A stretch of DNA of 64,000 nucleotides from assembly GCF_028649395.1 (NCBI RefSeq), contig NZ_JAQSUW010000002.1:1-64000 (forward strand), given 5' to 3'. This DNA comes from Pseudomonas sp. Gutcm_11s (GTDB taxonomy: Bacteria; Pseudomonadota; Gammaproteobacteria; Pseudomonadales; Pseudomonadaceae). Of this stretch, positions 33,120 to 41,833 are shown piece by piece. The notes beneath the pieces were generated by a model, which saw only the letters and a program-made list of their open reading frames with translations, was not told the origin of the DNA and searched no databases. A program made the translations under genes and the position numbers. How positions within the stretch are numbered: the stretch's first letter is position 1; each line of letters opens with the position of its first letter.

Positions 33120-34088
33120 ATGGCTCACCTCATCGAACAAATGGCCTATGTCGGCGCAACGCCCTGGCATGGCCTGGGCAACAACCTGCCTCGCAAGCAG
33201 CCTATCGAAGTCTGGCAACGCGAAGCTGGTATGGACTGGCAGATCCAGGAGTCGCCTGTACATTTCAAGGCCGACACCATCGGATCACTCGGCACCATCC
33301 ACTCTTTCCCGGAGCAAAAGGTGCTTTATCGCTCGGATACCAAGGCACCACTCTCTGTCGTCTCCAGCCGCTACCACACCGTGCAACCGCGTGAGGTATT
33401 GGAGTTCTACCGCGACCTGACCGAGGTCTCTGGCTACGAGCTGGAAACAGCGGGAGTACTCAAGGGCGGCCGCAAGTTCTGGGCACTCGCGCGTACGGGA
33501 CAAAGCACCTCAATCAAAGGCAATGACCAGGTCAACGGCTACTTGCTACTGGCCACGTCCTGCGATGGCACCTTGGCGACGACTGCAACTCCGACCACCG
33601 TTCGCGTGGTGTGCAACAACACCCTGACCGTCGCATTGGATGGAACCTCCCGCGCGATCAAAGTGCCGCACAACACCCGCTTCGACTCCAACCCGGTGAA
33701 GAAGCAGCTCGGCATTGCCGTCTCACAATGGGATGACTTCATGTACCAGATGCGTGCTCTGGCTGAGCGCAAGGTGCAGTGGCATGAAGCGCTAGGGTTC
33801 TTCATGAACGTACTGTGCGACACCAGCCCTACCGGTGCTCTGCCCGAGGTACTGCCGAATGAGCGTGCGCTGCGCAAAGTGCAGGAGCTATACGACGGCC
33901 GAGGTCGCGGCAGCCAGCTGGACTCGGCGCGAAGCACCGCATGGGGCCTGCTCAATGCAGTGACCGAGTACGTCGACCATGAACGACGTGCACGCAGCAC
34001 CGAGTACCGCCTCGACTCAGCCTGGTTTGGCCAGGGCGCGCAGATCAAACAGCGTGCCCTGAATGCGGCCCTGCAGATGGTCGCCTAA
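33120..34088 (+). CDS. DUF932 phage/plasmid-like protein
   Basis: A 322-aa protein of the DUF932 family (phage/plasmid-like TIGR03299 group). Diagnostic features are the N-terminal AYVGATPWHGLGN, SRYHTVQPREVLEFY near residue 80 and TTVRVVCNNTLTVAL near residue 157. Members occur on plasmids and integrative elements, usually beside recombination genes; a role in recombination or anti-restriction has been suggested but is not settled. The start at 33120 follows AAGGAATCTCAA. The YqaJ nuclease gene follows. Confidence 0.85.
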   Translation: MAHLIEQMAYVGATPWHGLGNNLPRKQPIEVWQREAGMDWQIQESPVHFKADTIGSLGTIHSFPEQKVLYRSDTKAPLSVVSSRYHTVQPREVLEFYRDLTEVSGYELETAGVLKGGRKFWALARTGQSTSIKGNDQVNGYLLLATSCDGTLATTATPTTVRVVCNNTLTVALDGTSRAIKVPHNTRFDSNPVKKQLGIAVSQWDDFMYQMRALAERKVQWHEALGFFMNVLCDTSPTGALPEVLPNERALRKVQELYDGRGRGSQLDSARSTAWGLLNAVTEYVDHERRARSTEYRLDSAWFGQGAQIKQRALNAALQMVA

Positions 34089-34163
34089 CGCGTCTTCATC
34101 CATCCCATAACGCCCGATCAGCTACTGCTGCTCGGGCGTTTTGTGTCCGCAAGGTGAACATCC

Positions 34164-35168
34164 ATGAAAGCAACGTCATTGAACGGCGGCACCGACAAGA
34201 AACGTCCCGCCCTGCGCCTGATCAACACCAAAGAACTGCCCCGAGAAGACTGGTTGCAGATTCGCAAGCAAGGCATCGGCAGTTCAGATGCTGCGGCAGC
34301 GGTGGGTCTCAATCCGTACAAGTCTCAGCTGGAACTGTGGCTGGAGAAAACCGGCCGCGATACCACGCTGCCAAAAACCGATCGTCATGATGAGGAGAGC
34401 CCAGCTTATTGGGGCAACGTGCTGGAACCCATCGTGGCTTGGCATTACAGCAAGCGCACGAAGCACAAGGTACGCCGTATCAATGCCGTGCTGCAGCATC
34501 CCAACCTAGAGCTGCCCTGGATGCTGGCCAACATAGATCGCGAGGTGATCGGTGCCGACGATGTACAGATCCTTGAATGCAAAACGGCCGGCATAAATGG
34601 GGCACGCCTCTGGAAAGAAGGCGTACCCGAGTATGTGCAGTTGCAGGTGATGCACCAGCTCGCCGTTACCGGCAAGCAGACAGCTGATGTCGCAGTGCTA
34701 CTCGGCGGCCAGACACTGGAGATCCATCGCATCGAACGGGACGAGCAAATGATCGCCCGTCTGATCGAGCTGGAGCGCCGCTTCTGGCACTACGTCGAAA
34801 CTGATACGCCACCGCCTGCAGATGGCAGTGCGTCAGCTGAACTAGCGTTGCGTTGCCTGTATCCCCAGGACAGCGGCCAAGTCGTTGAGCTCAGCGGCCA
34901 TGCGGGGCTAGCGGCGGCTTTCCTGGAGCTGAAGGCCGTGCGCCAATTTATCTCCGACAAGGAGAAACGCGAGGCAGAGCTCAAGCAGATGCTGCAGCAA
35001 GCCATGGGCGATGCCAGCCGTGCAGAGTTCTCCAGCGGCTATGTGAGCTGGCGAAAATCCAAGGACAGCACCGTGCTCGATGTCGATCGGCTGCTCAAGG
35101 AAAAACCCTACCTGCAGGCGCGCTATCCCAAGCTCAAAGAAGGCAGCCGGCGATTCCTGATCGGTTGA
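34164..35168 (+). CDS. YqaJ-type viral recombinase (lambda-exonuclease fold)
   Basis: A 334-aa nuclease. The YqaJ core includes GIGSSDAAAAVGLNPY near residue 38, the acidic metal site in LEPIVAWHY, and the PD-(D/E)xK core LECKTAG near residue 137. A coiled helical tail follows. Such enzymes resect dsDNA ends for single-strand annealing proteins. No recT/bet gene is recognisable nearby, though the next gene may fill that position. It is in a plus-strand run with DUF932 and the Gp3-like gene. Confidence 0.85.
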   Translation: MKATSLNGGTDKKRPALRLINTKELPREDWLQIRKQGIGSSDAAAAVGLNPYKSQLELWLEKTGRDTTLPKTDRHDEESPAYWGNVLEPIVAWHYSKRTKHKVRRINAVLQHPNLELPWMLANIDREVIGADDVQILECKTAGINGARLWKEGVPEYVQLQVMHQLAVTGKQTADVAVLLGGQTLEIHRIERDEQMIARLIELERRFWHYVETDTPPPADGSASAELALRCLYPQDSGQVVELSGHAGLAAAFLELKAVRQFISDKEKREAELKQMLQQAMGDASRAEFSSGYVSWRKSKDSTVLDVDRLLKEKPYLQARYPKLKEGSRRFLIG

Positions 35169-35258
35169 TCACCCTCCTCTCTCTCAAATCTTCCCCCTTG
35201 GCCAGCCCGTGCAGCTTGCGCTGTGCGGTTGGCCTTTTTCATTTCCAGGAGAACTACC

Positions 35259-36209
35259 ATGCTCAAGGGGCTCGCAATCACTCCGCCTGTTCTAGGGCGT
35301 ATTTCCATTGGCAAGGTCATCGAGAAGAACGGCAAACGTCTGCCGGAGAAGGATGACCAATTCACCATTACCTCTCAGGTGCAGACCAAGGATGGTTGGC
35401 TGCTGCATCCGCTCAACGATGAACTACGCCAGGGTAAGGACGATAAGCTGCGCAGCATTCCCGTGCGGTTGCTGTTCAACGAACCGGAGCTGAATTTTCG
35501 AGCCGACTACACCCTGTTCGACCGACAGAGCGGACGGCCCGTTTGTGTCGGCAACGGTGAGACCTGCAAACGTGTCACCCAGGACGGCATGCAGTCGCTG
35601 CCCTGTCCTTCTCCCGCTGCCTGCCCGCTGGCCAAGGGCGGCGCGTGTAAGCCCTACGGGCGACTGAACGTGGTCATTGGCGACGACGATCTACTGGGTA
35701 GCTTCGTGTTCCGTACCACCGGCTTCAACAGTATTCGTACCTTGTCGGCTCGCCTGCATTATTTCCAGGCCATTTCCGGCAATCGCTTGGCCTGCCTACC
35801 ACTGGAACTGCGCCTGCGTGGGAAATCGACTCGGCAAAGCCATGGCACACCGATTTTCTATGTCGACCTGACGGTACGCAGCGGCATAGACATGGCTGAA
35901 GCGCTGCAGACCGCCAATGTTCTTGATGCTCAGCGACATGCAGCAGGCTTCGACCAGGCCGCACTGGATGAGGCGGCGCGTCATGGCTTTGGTAACGGCG
36001 CCTTCGAGGACAGCGAGGAGGACAGCCTCGCGATCGCCGAGGAGCTTTACCCCGCCGTGGAAAGCCCATTGGCAACTCCCCAGGCTCGTCAGCTTTCATC
36101 CACAGCCAGCCTGACTGAGAAACTGGACGCGCAAGCCCAGCGCCAAATCTCACTCACTAATCACCATCTAGGAGCCAATAAAGCACCTGCACAAGCTGAA
36201 GGCCAGTGA
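35259..36209 (+). CDS. Cys-rich Gp3-like protein (possible recombination directionality factor)
   Basis: A 316-aa protein starting at 35259 with AGGAGA upstream. Residues about 105-145 hold a cysteine cluster (CVGNGETC...LPCPSPAACPLAKGGACKPYGRL) likely to bind metal, followed by FVFRTTGFNSIRTLSARL. This layout recalls the phage Gp3-like recombination directionality factor family and the proteins annotated as hydrolase or metal-binding on Pseudomonas elements; the call is from memory. Position after DUF932 and YqaJ supports a DNA-recombination role. Confidence 0.55.
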   Translation: MLKGLAITPPVLGRISIGKVIEKNGKRLPEKDDQFTITSQVQTKDGWLLHPLNDELRQGKDDKLRSIPVRLLFNEPELNFRADYTLFDRQSGRPVCVGNGETCKRVTQDGMQSLPCPSPAACPLAKGGACKPYGRLNVVIGDDDLLGSFVFRTTGFNSIRTLSARLHYFQAISGNRLACLPLELRLRGKSTRQSHGTPIFYVDLTVRSGIDMAEALQTANVLDAQRHAAGFDQAALDEAARHGFGNGAFEDSEEDSLAIAEELYPAVESPLATPQARQLSSTASLTEKLDAQAQRQISLTNHHLGANKAPAQAEGQ

Positions 36210-36244
36210 GCCGAGCGGTACCTACCTGTGAGGAGGAAATGTAG

Positions 36245-36421
36245 ATGAAGCTACTACGAGTCGTTGCTGCAGCGTTCCTATTCGTCGCCATTCTCACCGG
36301 CTGCCTGGTGCTTCTGCTACTGGTGATTCTGATGGTGCGCTTTCCGCCGCTGCTGATTGCCGTGGTGCTGGCCTGCTGGATCCTCAGCAAGCTGCTGAAG
36401 GTGCTGGATATACCGGATTAG
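36245..36421 (+). CDS. Small membrane protein (58 aa)
   Basis: A short gene with an excellent ribosome binding site (GAGGAGG 8 bp before ATG) and a TAG stop at 36419. The product is almost entirely hydrophobic, with two predicted helices (VAAAFLFVAILTGCLVLLLL and LLIAVVLACWIL) separated by MVRFPP and a short charged end. It could be a membrane-active accessory protein. No family recognised. Confidence 0.6.
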   Translation: MKLLRVVAAAFLFVAILTGCLVLLLLVILMVRFPPLLIAVVLACWILSKLLKVLDIPD

Positions 36422-36519
36422 GAACAGATCGAGAACACCACTACATCCAAGCAGTAATCCCACCATGTTCAGCAGCCAGACAAGCACTGGCTGCTATTAC
36501 CCTATTAGGAGACTGAACG

Positions 36520-36825
36520 ATGAACAGACAGTGCTTAATCTGCGAATCTAAGGCCGTAATACCCCGTGACGCGGCCAGGGGCCTTGCGCTGTTAGTCGGA
36601 CTGATCGACGGAGCGATTCAGAGAACCCAGCGTACACACGAGAGACGCAGCCGTACTGATCTTCTCAGCGGACTGGCAGCAATTATCCCGGCTTATTCTG
36701 CAGCACGAGATGCGGCTGAAGATGTCGCCCGCTATCACTTTGCGGGCTTCGATTGTCTGTGCTTGCGCTGTGGGGCTTTGTTCGACATAGGCCTCGAGAA
36801 TCAGGAAGACCTCAACCGTGGCTGA
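36520..36825 (+). CDS. Split zinc-ribbon protein, second copy of the architecture
   Basis: A 101-aa protein with N-terminal CLICES and C-terminal CLCLRCGALFDIG. The centre has a hydrophobic stretch (GLALLVGLIDGAI) and a basic segment (RTHERRSRTD). AGGAG lies 10 bp upstream. It resembles the protein at 32704-33030 in size, cysteine placement and central segment, though identity is low. Its 3' end overlaps the convergent XRE gene by 14 bp. Function unknown. Confidence 0.55.
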   Translation: MNRQCLICESKAVIPRDAARGLALLVGLIDGAIQRTQRTHERRSRTDLLSGLAAIIPAYSAARDAAEDVARYHFAGFDCLCLRCGALFDIGLENQEDLNRG

Positions 36826-37159
36826 GGCGACCCACCAGACGCTCCACCATTTCCAGTACCAGCGTCCGGTCGTCCGCCTTCAAGGTAGTCAGTAGGTTCT
36901 GCAGGCGCCGCGCCTGGTCTTCCGGTCGCGAGCTACCCTCAGTCAGCAACTCGGCTGTCTCACAGCCGAAGATCGATGCCAACTCAACCAGCCTCTCCAC
37001 GGTGGGCATGACAATCCCGCGTTCAATACGGGATACAGCCTCACCACCTATCCCCAGCCTCTCTGCGACCTGTTCCTGCGTCAGCTCGCAAAACACTCGC
37101 TGCCTGGCAATCGCCAAGCCAATCACTTTAGCGAGATTAGTTTGTTCAGACTTCGGCAT
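36812..37159 (-). CDS. XRE-family (Cro/CI-type) transcriptional regulator
   Basis: A 115-aa regulator. The helix-turn-helix occupies about residues 10-65 (LTQEQVAERLGIGGEAVSRIERG). A short C-terminal helical part (LLTTLKADDRTLVLEMVERLV) may dimerise. I chose the ATG at 37159 because GGAGGG lies 6 bp upstream; the reading frame extends 16 codons further. It is divergent from the gene at 37297, so it may control the small genes there and the element's lysogeny-like state. Confidence 0.85.
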   Translation of the reverse strand: MPKSEQTNLAKVIGLAIARQRVFCELTQEQVAERLGIGGEAVSRIERGIVMPTVERLVELASIFGCETAELLTEGSSRPEDQARRLQNLLTTLKADDRTLVLEMVERLVGRLSHG

Positions 37160-37296
37160 CGCACCCTCCAGGCCAACCTGAATGGTCGAATACCACCCTC
37201 TTGACATGAAGGGCCCCAGAGGTTGTTATCCACCCCTAAAGGTTGATATCAATCCAGAAAAGTCGACTCCACATCCTAAACACACGAGATCCTTCC

Positions 37297-37638
37297 ATGA
37301 CACAACTGACCTTTGAGGATCTGGCCACCGCCAAACTCTCTCAACTCATCAGCCGCAAGGAGTCTTTCGAAGTAGTAGGCCTAGGCGGAAAGCTCATGGA
37401 ATCCATTCGCTTAGTGGAAAACAAGATCGAATCAACGGGCATGACGTGCCGCGTTTACACGGTTGGTCGAGTGGGGTTGATAGCAGGCAGCTTCGCAGGT
37501 GGCATCACCGGAGCTCTTGGATTGCTCTCAGCCACAGGAATCGCATTGCACAACCTCGTGACCATCAATCCCGACTACGAAATAGAGAAGTACCCGACCT
37601 ACAACCGAATCGTGGTGCGTTACAAAAAGAAGAAGTAA
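37297..37638 (+). CDS. Hypothetical protein with central Gly-rich hydrophobic segment
   Basis: A 113-aa protein beginning MTQLTFEDLA. A hydrophobic Gly-rich stretch (VGLIAGSFAGGITGALGLLSATGIAL, about residues 63-88) suggests a membrane hairpin, and the C-terminus is basic (RYKKKK). The ribosome binding site is poor. It is divergent from the XRE regulator. No family recognised. Confidence 0.5.
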   Translation: MTQLTFEDLATAKLSQLISRKESFEVVGLGGKLMESIRLVENKIESTGMTCRVYTVGRVGLIAGSFAGGITGALGLLSATGIALHNLVTINPDYEIEKYPTYNRIVVRYKKKK

Positions 37639-37708
37639 CGCTTCACGACGGTCAATCACTGCACGCCCAAGCCTGGGCTCCCCACTCTCAAACGAAAGGA
37701 ATTCGATC

Positions 37709-38320
37709 ATGTTAATGACCGGAAAAAGTACCCTATTCCTCGGCCTCGCTGCCGCACTCTCAACCACGGTAGTTGTCGGTTACTACGCGACCGCTAAAGA
37801 CGCGCAAGCCGCTTACGTTGCAGGCGAAAACGTCTATGTCTGCCCGAAGGTTAAAAACAAGAACAGCACCTTTGATTGTCGAGTGGCTGGAGAGGCCACA
37901 CCGCGCTTCAAACAGCTCCCATTCGTCGACCGGGAAACCGGGGAACGCTACCTGGAAACCGTTCACGGCTATCTGCCCGTGTATTGCTCTGATCTAGGTT
38001 GTGCGGTTGTGAACGACTGGGATGGATTTAAACAAGGCACCCTTGTTGGTCGAGGAGCAAAGGCTCACTACCTCATCGATTCAGGTTGGTACCTGGACTT
38101 CAACTCCGATGGCGACACCACAGCCTATCGAAGTGACGTCGGCCCCCAGCAAGGTCAAGATGCCTATGCATCGAGCAAGGCTCTTCCAGCCAACTACGGC
38201 AAGGAGTCCTGTTACGACGAAGAGGTAGCAAGCATTCTGGAAGACAACCCAAACTTCCCCATCAGTTTCGACATGATGAATGAGATCCGGGTTGGCTGTG
38301 GACTACCTAAAGAGGAGTGA
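37709..38320 (+). CDS. Hypothetical membrane-anchored or secreted protein
   Basis: A 203-aa protein with an N-terminal hydrophobic segment (about residues 7-27, LFLGLAAALSTTVVVGYYA) acting as signal or anchor. The rest is hydrophilic with six to seven cysteines (VYVCPK, TFDCRV, YCSDLGCAV, KESCYDE, VGCGLP), which could form disulfides in the periplasm. GGAATTC lies upstream. A terminator follows at 38358. No family recognised. Confidence 0.55.
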   Translation: MLMTGKSTLFLGLAAALSTTVVVGYYATAKDAQAAYVAGENVYVCPKVKNKNSTFDCRVAGEATPRFKQLPFVDRETGERYLETVHGYLPVYCSDLGCAVVNDWDGFKQGTLVGRGAKAHYLIDSGWYLDFNSDGDTTAYRSDVGPQQGQDAYASSKALPANYGKESCYDEEVASILEDNPNFPISFDMMNEIRVGCGLPKEE

Positions 38321-38357
38321 CATGCCCTGCCGTAGGACATTCCAGTCATAGCTGAAG

Positions 38358-38390
38358 ATGCCTGCCTCCTGGGGCAGGCATTTTATTTTT
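38358..38390 (+). terminator. Rho-independent terminator
   Basis: ATGCCTGCC and GGCAGGCAT with a 6-nt loop are followed by TTTATTTTT. It ends the transcript of the gene at 37709-38320. Confidence 0.85.
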
Positions 38391-38391
38391 C

Positions 38392-38670
38392 TTAAAGAAG
38401 AGACTTTGAGACATTCGGAGCCGGAGGCACATCTGCTCTCTGATCGGCAGTTGCAGCCGTTCGAGAATTGCCCGAGGCGATCTGATGAACACTCGGTCGG
38501 TAGGTACGTGGCGCTAGCCGATCCATAGCCCATGCTCGCTTCAAATCTGATGAAGCACGACCACTGACTACTCCATTGATCACTCGCGCTGTCAAAGGAA
38601 CTGCGGCGTACCCTTCACAATTTCCCTTTACACTGCAACCCAGCTTGAAATAGGCTGAAAAGGTGCCCAT
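38392..38670 (-). CDS. Doubtful small ORF (92 aa)
   Basis: This frame would encode a soluble protein with two cysteines near the N-terminus (LGCSVKGNCEG) and an Arg/Ala-rich remainder. No clear ribosome binding site precedes the ATG. It is listed only because the 455-bp gap between the terminator and the next gene otherwise holds nothing. Confidence 0.2.
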   Translation of the reverse strand: MGTFSAYFKLGCSVKGNCEGYAAVPLTARVINGVVSGRASSDLKRAWAMDRLAPRTYRPSVHQIASGNSRTAATADQRADVPPAPNVSKSLL

Positions 38671-38776
38671 CGAGGCATAAAAATGGTGCTTGAGTCAACC
38701 GAACTCAGCGCTGGCACAACCTGTGCCCTGACCAGGCGGGAACCTGGATATGACTCATCATCGGTATGGAGTCCTT

Positions 38777-39940
38777 ATGACACAATCCGCTCTAATTGCG
38801 GCAGCGTTCGCTCGTGCGCAATCATTTCTTACCAAAATAAGCAAACGACATGAAGGCATCTGGCAGCAGGTTGACGGTGTCCGCCAGCTCGCTCATGAGC
38901 ATGGGACCAAGTGGGACCGGCGTTGCTTCATCCCCACCAGATTTTTGAATCACGAGTTTCAAGACCCCTTCCCTACGCGCGGTCGTTACAGCCGACCAGG
39001 CAAACTGGAACAGAGTAAGCGCTTACGTGACATCGATGTCATTGCCGGCCTAGCCTCTTGGCGCCTCACGAAAGGGATATTCGTGATGAGCAATGAGGAC
39101 GTTACGGACGCCTGCGAGACCGGAATTCCAAGCGATCCTGATCCCAAAATGTTCCTTCACTTTCCTCAACCATGTATCTACGTGCCTACACCGGGCTTTT
39201 CATGGCTAGGAGATCCCTTGTCGGGTTTCTTTGCCTATCTCGACGACTATCTCAATGGAGAGTTGGGACTGATTATATTGATGGACCGTGACGAGCCGGT
39301 TTTTCATTCGCTGACCGATGTCGTCCATGTGCGGATCGAATACCAGATTCACAAGGTGCGTGAACCCATGAACTCACGTGCTGACATCATTCGAAACTGG
39401 AAGAAAGGCGCGGCTGGGTGGGGAATGGACAACGATGACCGAAACTTATTCCAGGCAACGGTTTTAGGGGATTACTGGAAGCGCCCACCACTTCCAAATG
39501 AGAACCAAAAACACCCTGAGGAACTCCTCGAAATCCTGAAAAGCACCCTGGAGGAAGATATCCTTCCCATCGCGGGCTTGCTTTATAGGCTTTGTACCAT
39601 AACAGCTCAGGTACCCCCTGCAAGTAGGCCTTTTGCTCCAAAGCCCAGGCGGACGCCATCTGGATTCCAGATGATTCCTGCACAGGAAATCACCGCCTGG
39701 GATGTTGAAACTCGAACCCGCCAACTTCGCAAACGCCCCACCTCATCTGAAGGTGGTGACGAAAATCAGGGCGGCGGCACTGGCCAATCTAAGCGCACGC
39801 ATGCTCGAAATGCTCACCTTCGGAAGCTCTCCAACGGGAGGCAGGTACAAATCCCATCGACCGTTGTAAACGCTGCAGCGACGTCGCCGGACGATAGGCC
39901 CATAACAGCTGTCATTGTGCCTCCTCTCAACCATAGCTGA
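38777..39940 (+). CDS. AcrVA2-like protein, candidate anti-CRISPR
   Basis: A 387-aa protein starting at 38777 with GGAG 5 bp upstream. Several blocks resemble my memory of the AcrVA2 family, which blocks Cas12a by causing loss of its mRNA: an ASWRLTKGIF segment near residue 93, an IPSDPDPKMFLHFPQPCIYV segment near residue 117, and a basic C-terminal THARNAHLRKLSNG motif near residue 341 followed by a conserved hydrophobic tail. AcrVA2 homologues are common on plasmids and mobile elements, even in hosts without Cas12a. It is AT-poor compared with the dnd genes. The call is from pattern memory and needs a profile search. Confidence 0.55.
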   Translation: MTQSALIAAAFARAQSFLTKISKRHEGIWQQVDGVRQLAHEHGTKWDRRCFIPTRFLNHEFQDPFPTRGRYSRPGKLEQSKRLRDIDVIAGLASWRLTKGIFVMSNEDVTDACETGIPSDPDPKMFLHFPQPCIYVPTPGFSWLGDPLSGFFAYLDDYLNGELGLIILMDRDEPVFHSLTDVVHVRIEYQIHKVREPMNSRADIIRNWKKGAAGWGMDNDDRNLFQATVLGDYWKRPPLPNENQKHPEELLEILKSTLEEDILPIAGLLYRLCTITAQVPPASRPFAPKPRRTPSGFQMIPAQEITAWDVETRTRQLRKRPTSSEGGDENQGGGTGQSKRTHARNAHLRKLSNGRQVQIPSTVVNAAATSPDDRPITAVIVPPLNHS

Positions 39941-40071
39941 CTCCGCTCTGCAAAAAGTGCCAGTACTCGCCACGAGTACTGGCATTACCTGATCGATCCC
40001 GGCCTGTAAGGACAGGCTCGAAGCGGCCAATAGCAGTCTTTCCATAGCGCCACGCAGTGGAAATTCAGAAA

Positions 40072-41430
40072 TTAGCCGCCTCTCATGTTGGCGAGTTCGT
40101 CCACCACTAACTGCATCGGTAGTTCAAAGAAATCAAAAAGCGCATAGAGAGGCGATAAAAGGGGGTGAACAATCTCCGGCAGGTTCGGATCTATCGTCTG
40201 TGCGTCAACGTGTGTACTCAAAGTGATCGTGTCTTGGCGGGCAACTCTGCCTTCCCAAACGTGGCGGCGGTTGGTGATGCTTACCAAGGATCGACCGGCG
40301 AGCCCTTCGTAATGGACAACAAACCTAATCGTGGCTGGGCCCTCAAAGAGATTGGCGGCGAGGCTTCTCGCGTGCAGCAGAGCTTCGCCAATCCTCCAGA
40401 CCGGTAGGGTTATATCGAAAACAGTAGCGGGGGGAACTGGGGCGCGTCCCGGTAGCTGCGCATCCATACCATCTTCTTGAAAGCCACGAAGGATGAAGGC
40501 CAAGCCATCTGGATGGATCCGCCAGAAGTCAGAGTGCGCCGCATCTCGATCTTCTACCGAAGTTTGGGGATCACCTCCCAACCAGCACTCGACAGCGCCG
40601 CCAAATGGGTAAGGCTGAATTCCGGCCCGCGTCGGATACCAGAACGGTGGCCAGCCTGTGTGTCTCGCAACGCTCGCTCTAAGTAGCTCGGGGAATTGTG
40701 CTGGGGCGATTTGCCTGCGTTCGCCGACTATTTCGTAGGCGACGCTGAAGCGCCCATGGGGTAGGCGAGGCCCAACTCTTTCAGGGAGTGGCTCGATGAG
40801 TCCCCTCCAGCGTTCATGGCTAGACATTATCCATTCATCGAGCCTGGCAGGCTCAGGCGGTTGCTCCACCTGTGGAACAGATCCAGATATCAAGTCTCTG
40901 ATCTGATCGAACATCTCGTCGCGCCGATTCCGAAGGCATCGAGCTAGGAGGTCATCCCAATCCTGCGCACTTTGGGGAACTTCGCTACGAGGGCCCGGCT
41001 TTCGAATATAGATCGCGTTGTTCTGAACGGTGTTTCCATTTGGCCCGGCTCTGCGTGCTCTAACAGGCACGCGATGCCCGCCGGGAACGATCACGATAGG
41101 AAAGACGGCACCCACCGGATTTGTAACGATATGCACCGCACAGTGAAACGGTGGATCACAGTAGTTTTGCACGATGCCGTTAATCAGGTCTTGGCTGTAA
41201 CGATCTAGTGTGGCAGGTCGCCCTTCTGCTTCCACTATGCCCGCATCAGTTTCAACGAGACCGAGCATGATAAACCCACCACCGTGGTTAACGAGGGCGA
41301 GAACAGCCTTTGCGAAAGTCGCCTTGTCATCGCTTGAATCTTGCAGATCGAGCCAATTCTTGATCTCGCAATCAAGATCCTCTCGTGGGTCAACCAAGAG
41401 GTCGGCTAGACGTTCGCGGGAAACTGTCAT
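40072..41430 (-). CDS. Schlafen/AlbA_2-domain protein
   Basis: A 452-aa protein. The N-terminal AlbA_2 (Schlafen-type) nucleic-acid-binding domain covers about residues 17-150. Visible elements are EIKNWLDLQDSSDDKATFAK and ALVNHGGGFIMLGLVE, then HRVPVRARRAGPNGN and IYIRKPG. The remaining 300 residues lack a family I recognise and may be an effector or sensor part. Proteins of this type occur among defence and regulatory genes. It is convergent with the AcrVA2-like gene. Confidence 0.75.
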   Translation of the reverse strand: MTVSRERLADLLVDPREDLDCEIKNWLDLQDSSDDKATFAKAVLALVNHGGGFIMLGLVETDAGIVEAEGRPATLDRYSQDLINGIVQNYCDPPFHCAVHIVTNPVGAVFPIVIVPGGHRVPVRARRAGPNGNTVQNNAIYIRKPGPRSEVPQSAQDWDDLLARCLRNRRDEMFDQIRDLISGSVPQVEQPPEPARLDEWIMSSHERWRGLIEPLPERVGPRLPHGRFSVAYEIVGERRQIAPAQFPELLRASVARHTGWPPFWYPTRAGIQPYPFGGAVECWLGGDPQTSVEDRDAAHSDFWRIHPDGLAFILRGFQEDGMDAQLPGRAPVPPATVFDITLPVWRIGEALLHARSLAANLFEGPATIRFVVHYEGLAGRSLVSITNRRHVWEGRVARQDTITLSTHVDAQTIDPNLPEIVHPLLSPLYALFDFFELPMQLVVDELANMRGG

Positions 41431-41833
41431 ATAGCAACATCCTTGCGCACTGTTCAGAAATGCTACCCGTATTACGGTAATTGTACTGGCTCAGCAGCGT
41501 CTATCTATATACACCGCTGACGTCAGCTCTTGGCCCAGAGTGTGCAAAACATCTGGACAGAATTGAAGTGCGCGCATCTACGCGAAATCTGGAACTTATC
41601 GGCACGTTAGCAGATATGGATTTTTCGTAGGCGCACATTTTTCAGCCTGAAATTTGATGCCTGCCATGCTCGAAAACGTTTTTACACAGCCTCGGCCGGA
41701 AACAACTTCTCGTCACCAGTTCAATCCACAGCCAATAGCGATCGTTAGTTAAAGACCTCCACTTGCTACGTGAAGGTATTCCCCCAATGCCGAGTGATGC
41801 AAAATTTTGTAAGCCCCTCCTCAAGCACACGCA
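41431..41833. other. Non-coding spacer (about 400 bp)
   Basis: No convincing gene. The only dyad of note is the perfect 12-bp palindrome GCTGACGTCAGC at 41516-41527, about 86 bp upstream of the AlbA_2 gene start. A 62-codon frame on the minus strand has no ribosome binding site and is Cys/Arg-rich, and I do not accept it. Confidence 0.4.

Noticed and set aside
38392..38670. Small minus-strand frame after the terminator as a confident gene
   Set aside because: No ribosome binding site and no recognised family. It is kept only as a low-confidence entry.
41642..41830. 62-codon frame near the Gp2-like gene
   Set aside because: Cys/Arg-rich composition, no ribosome binding site, and length within chance.
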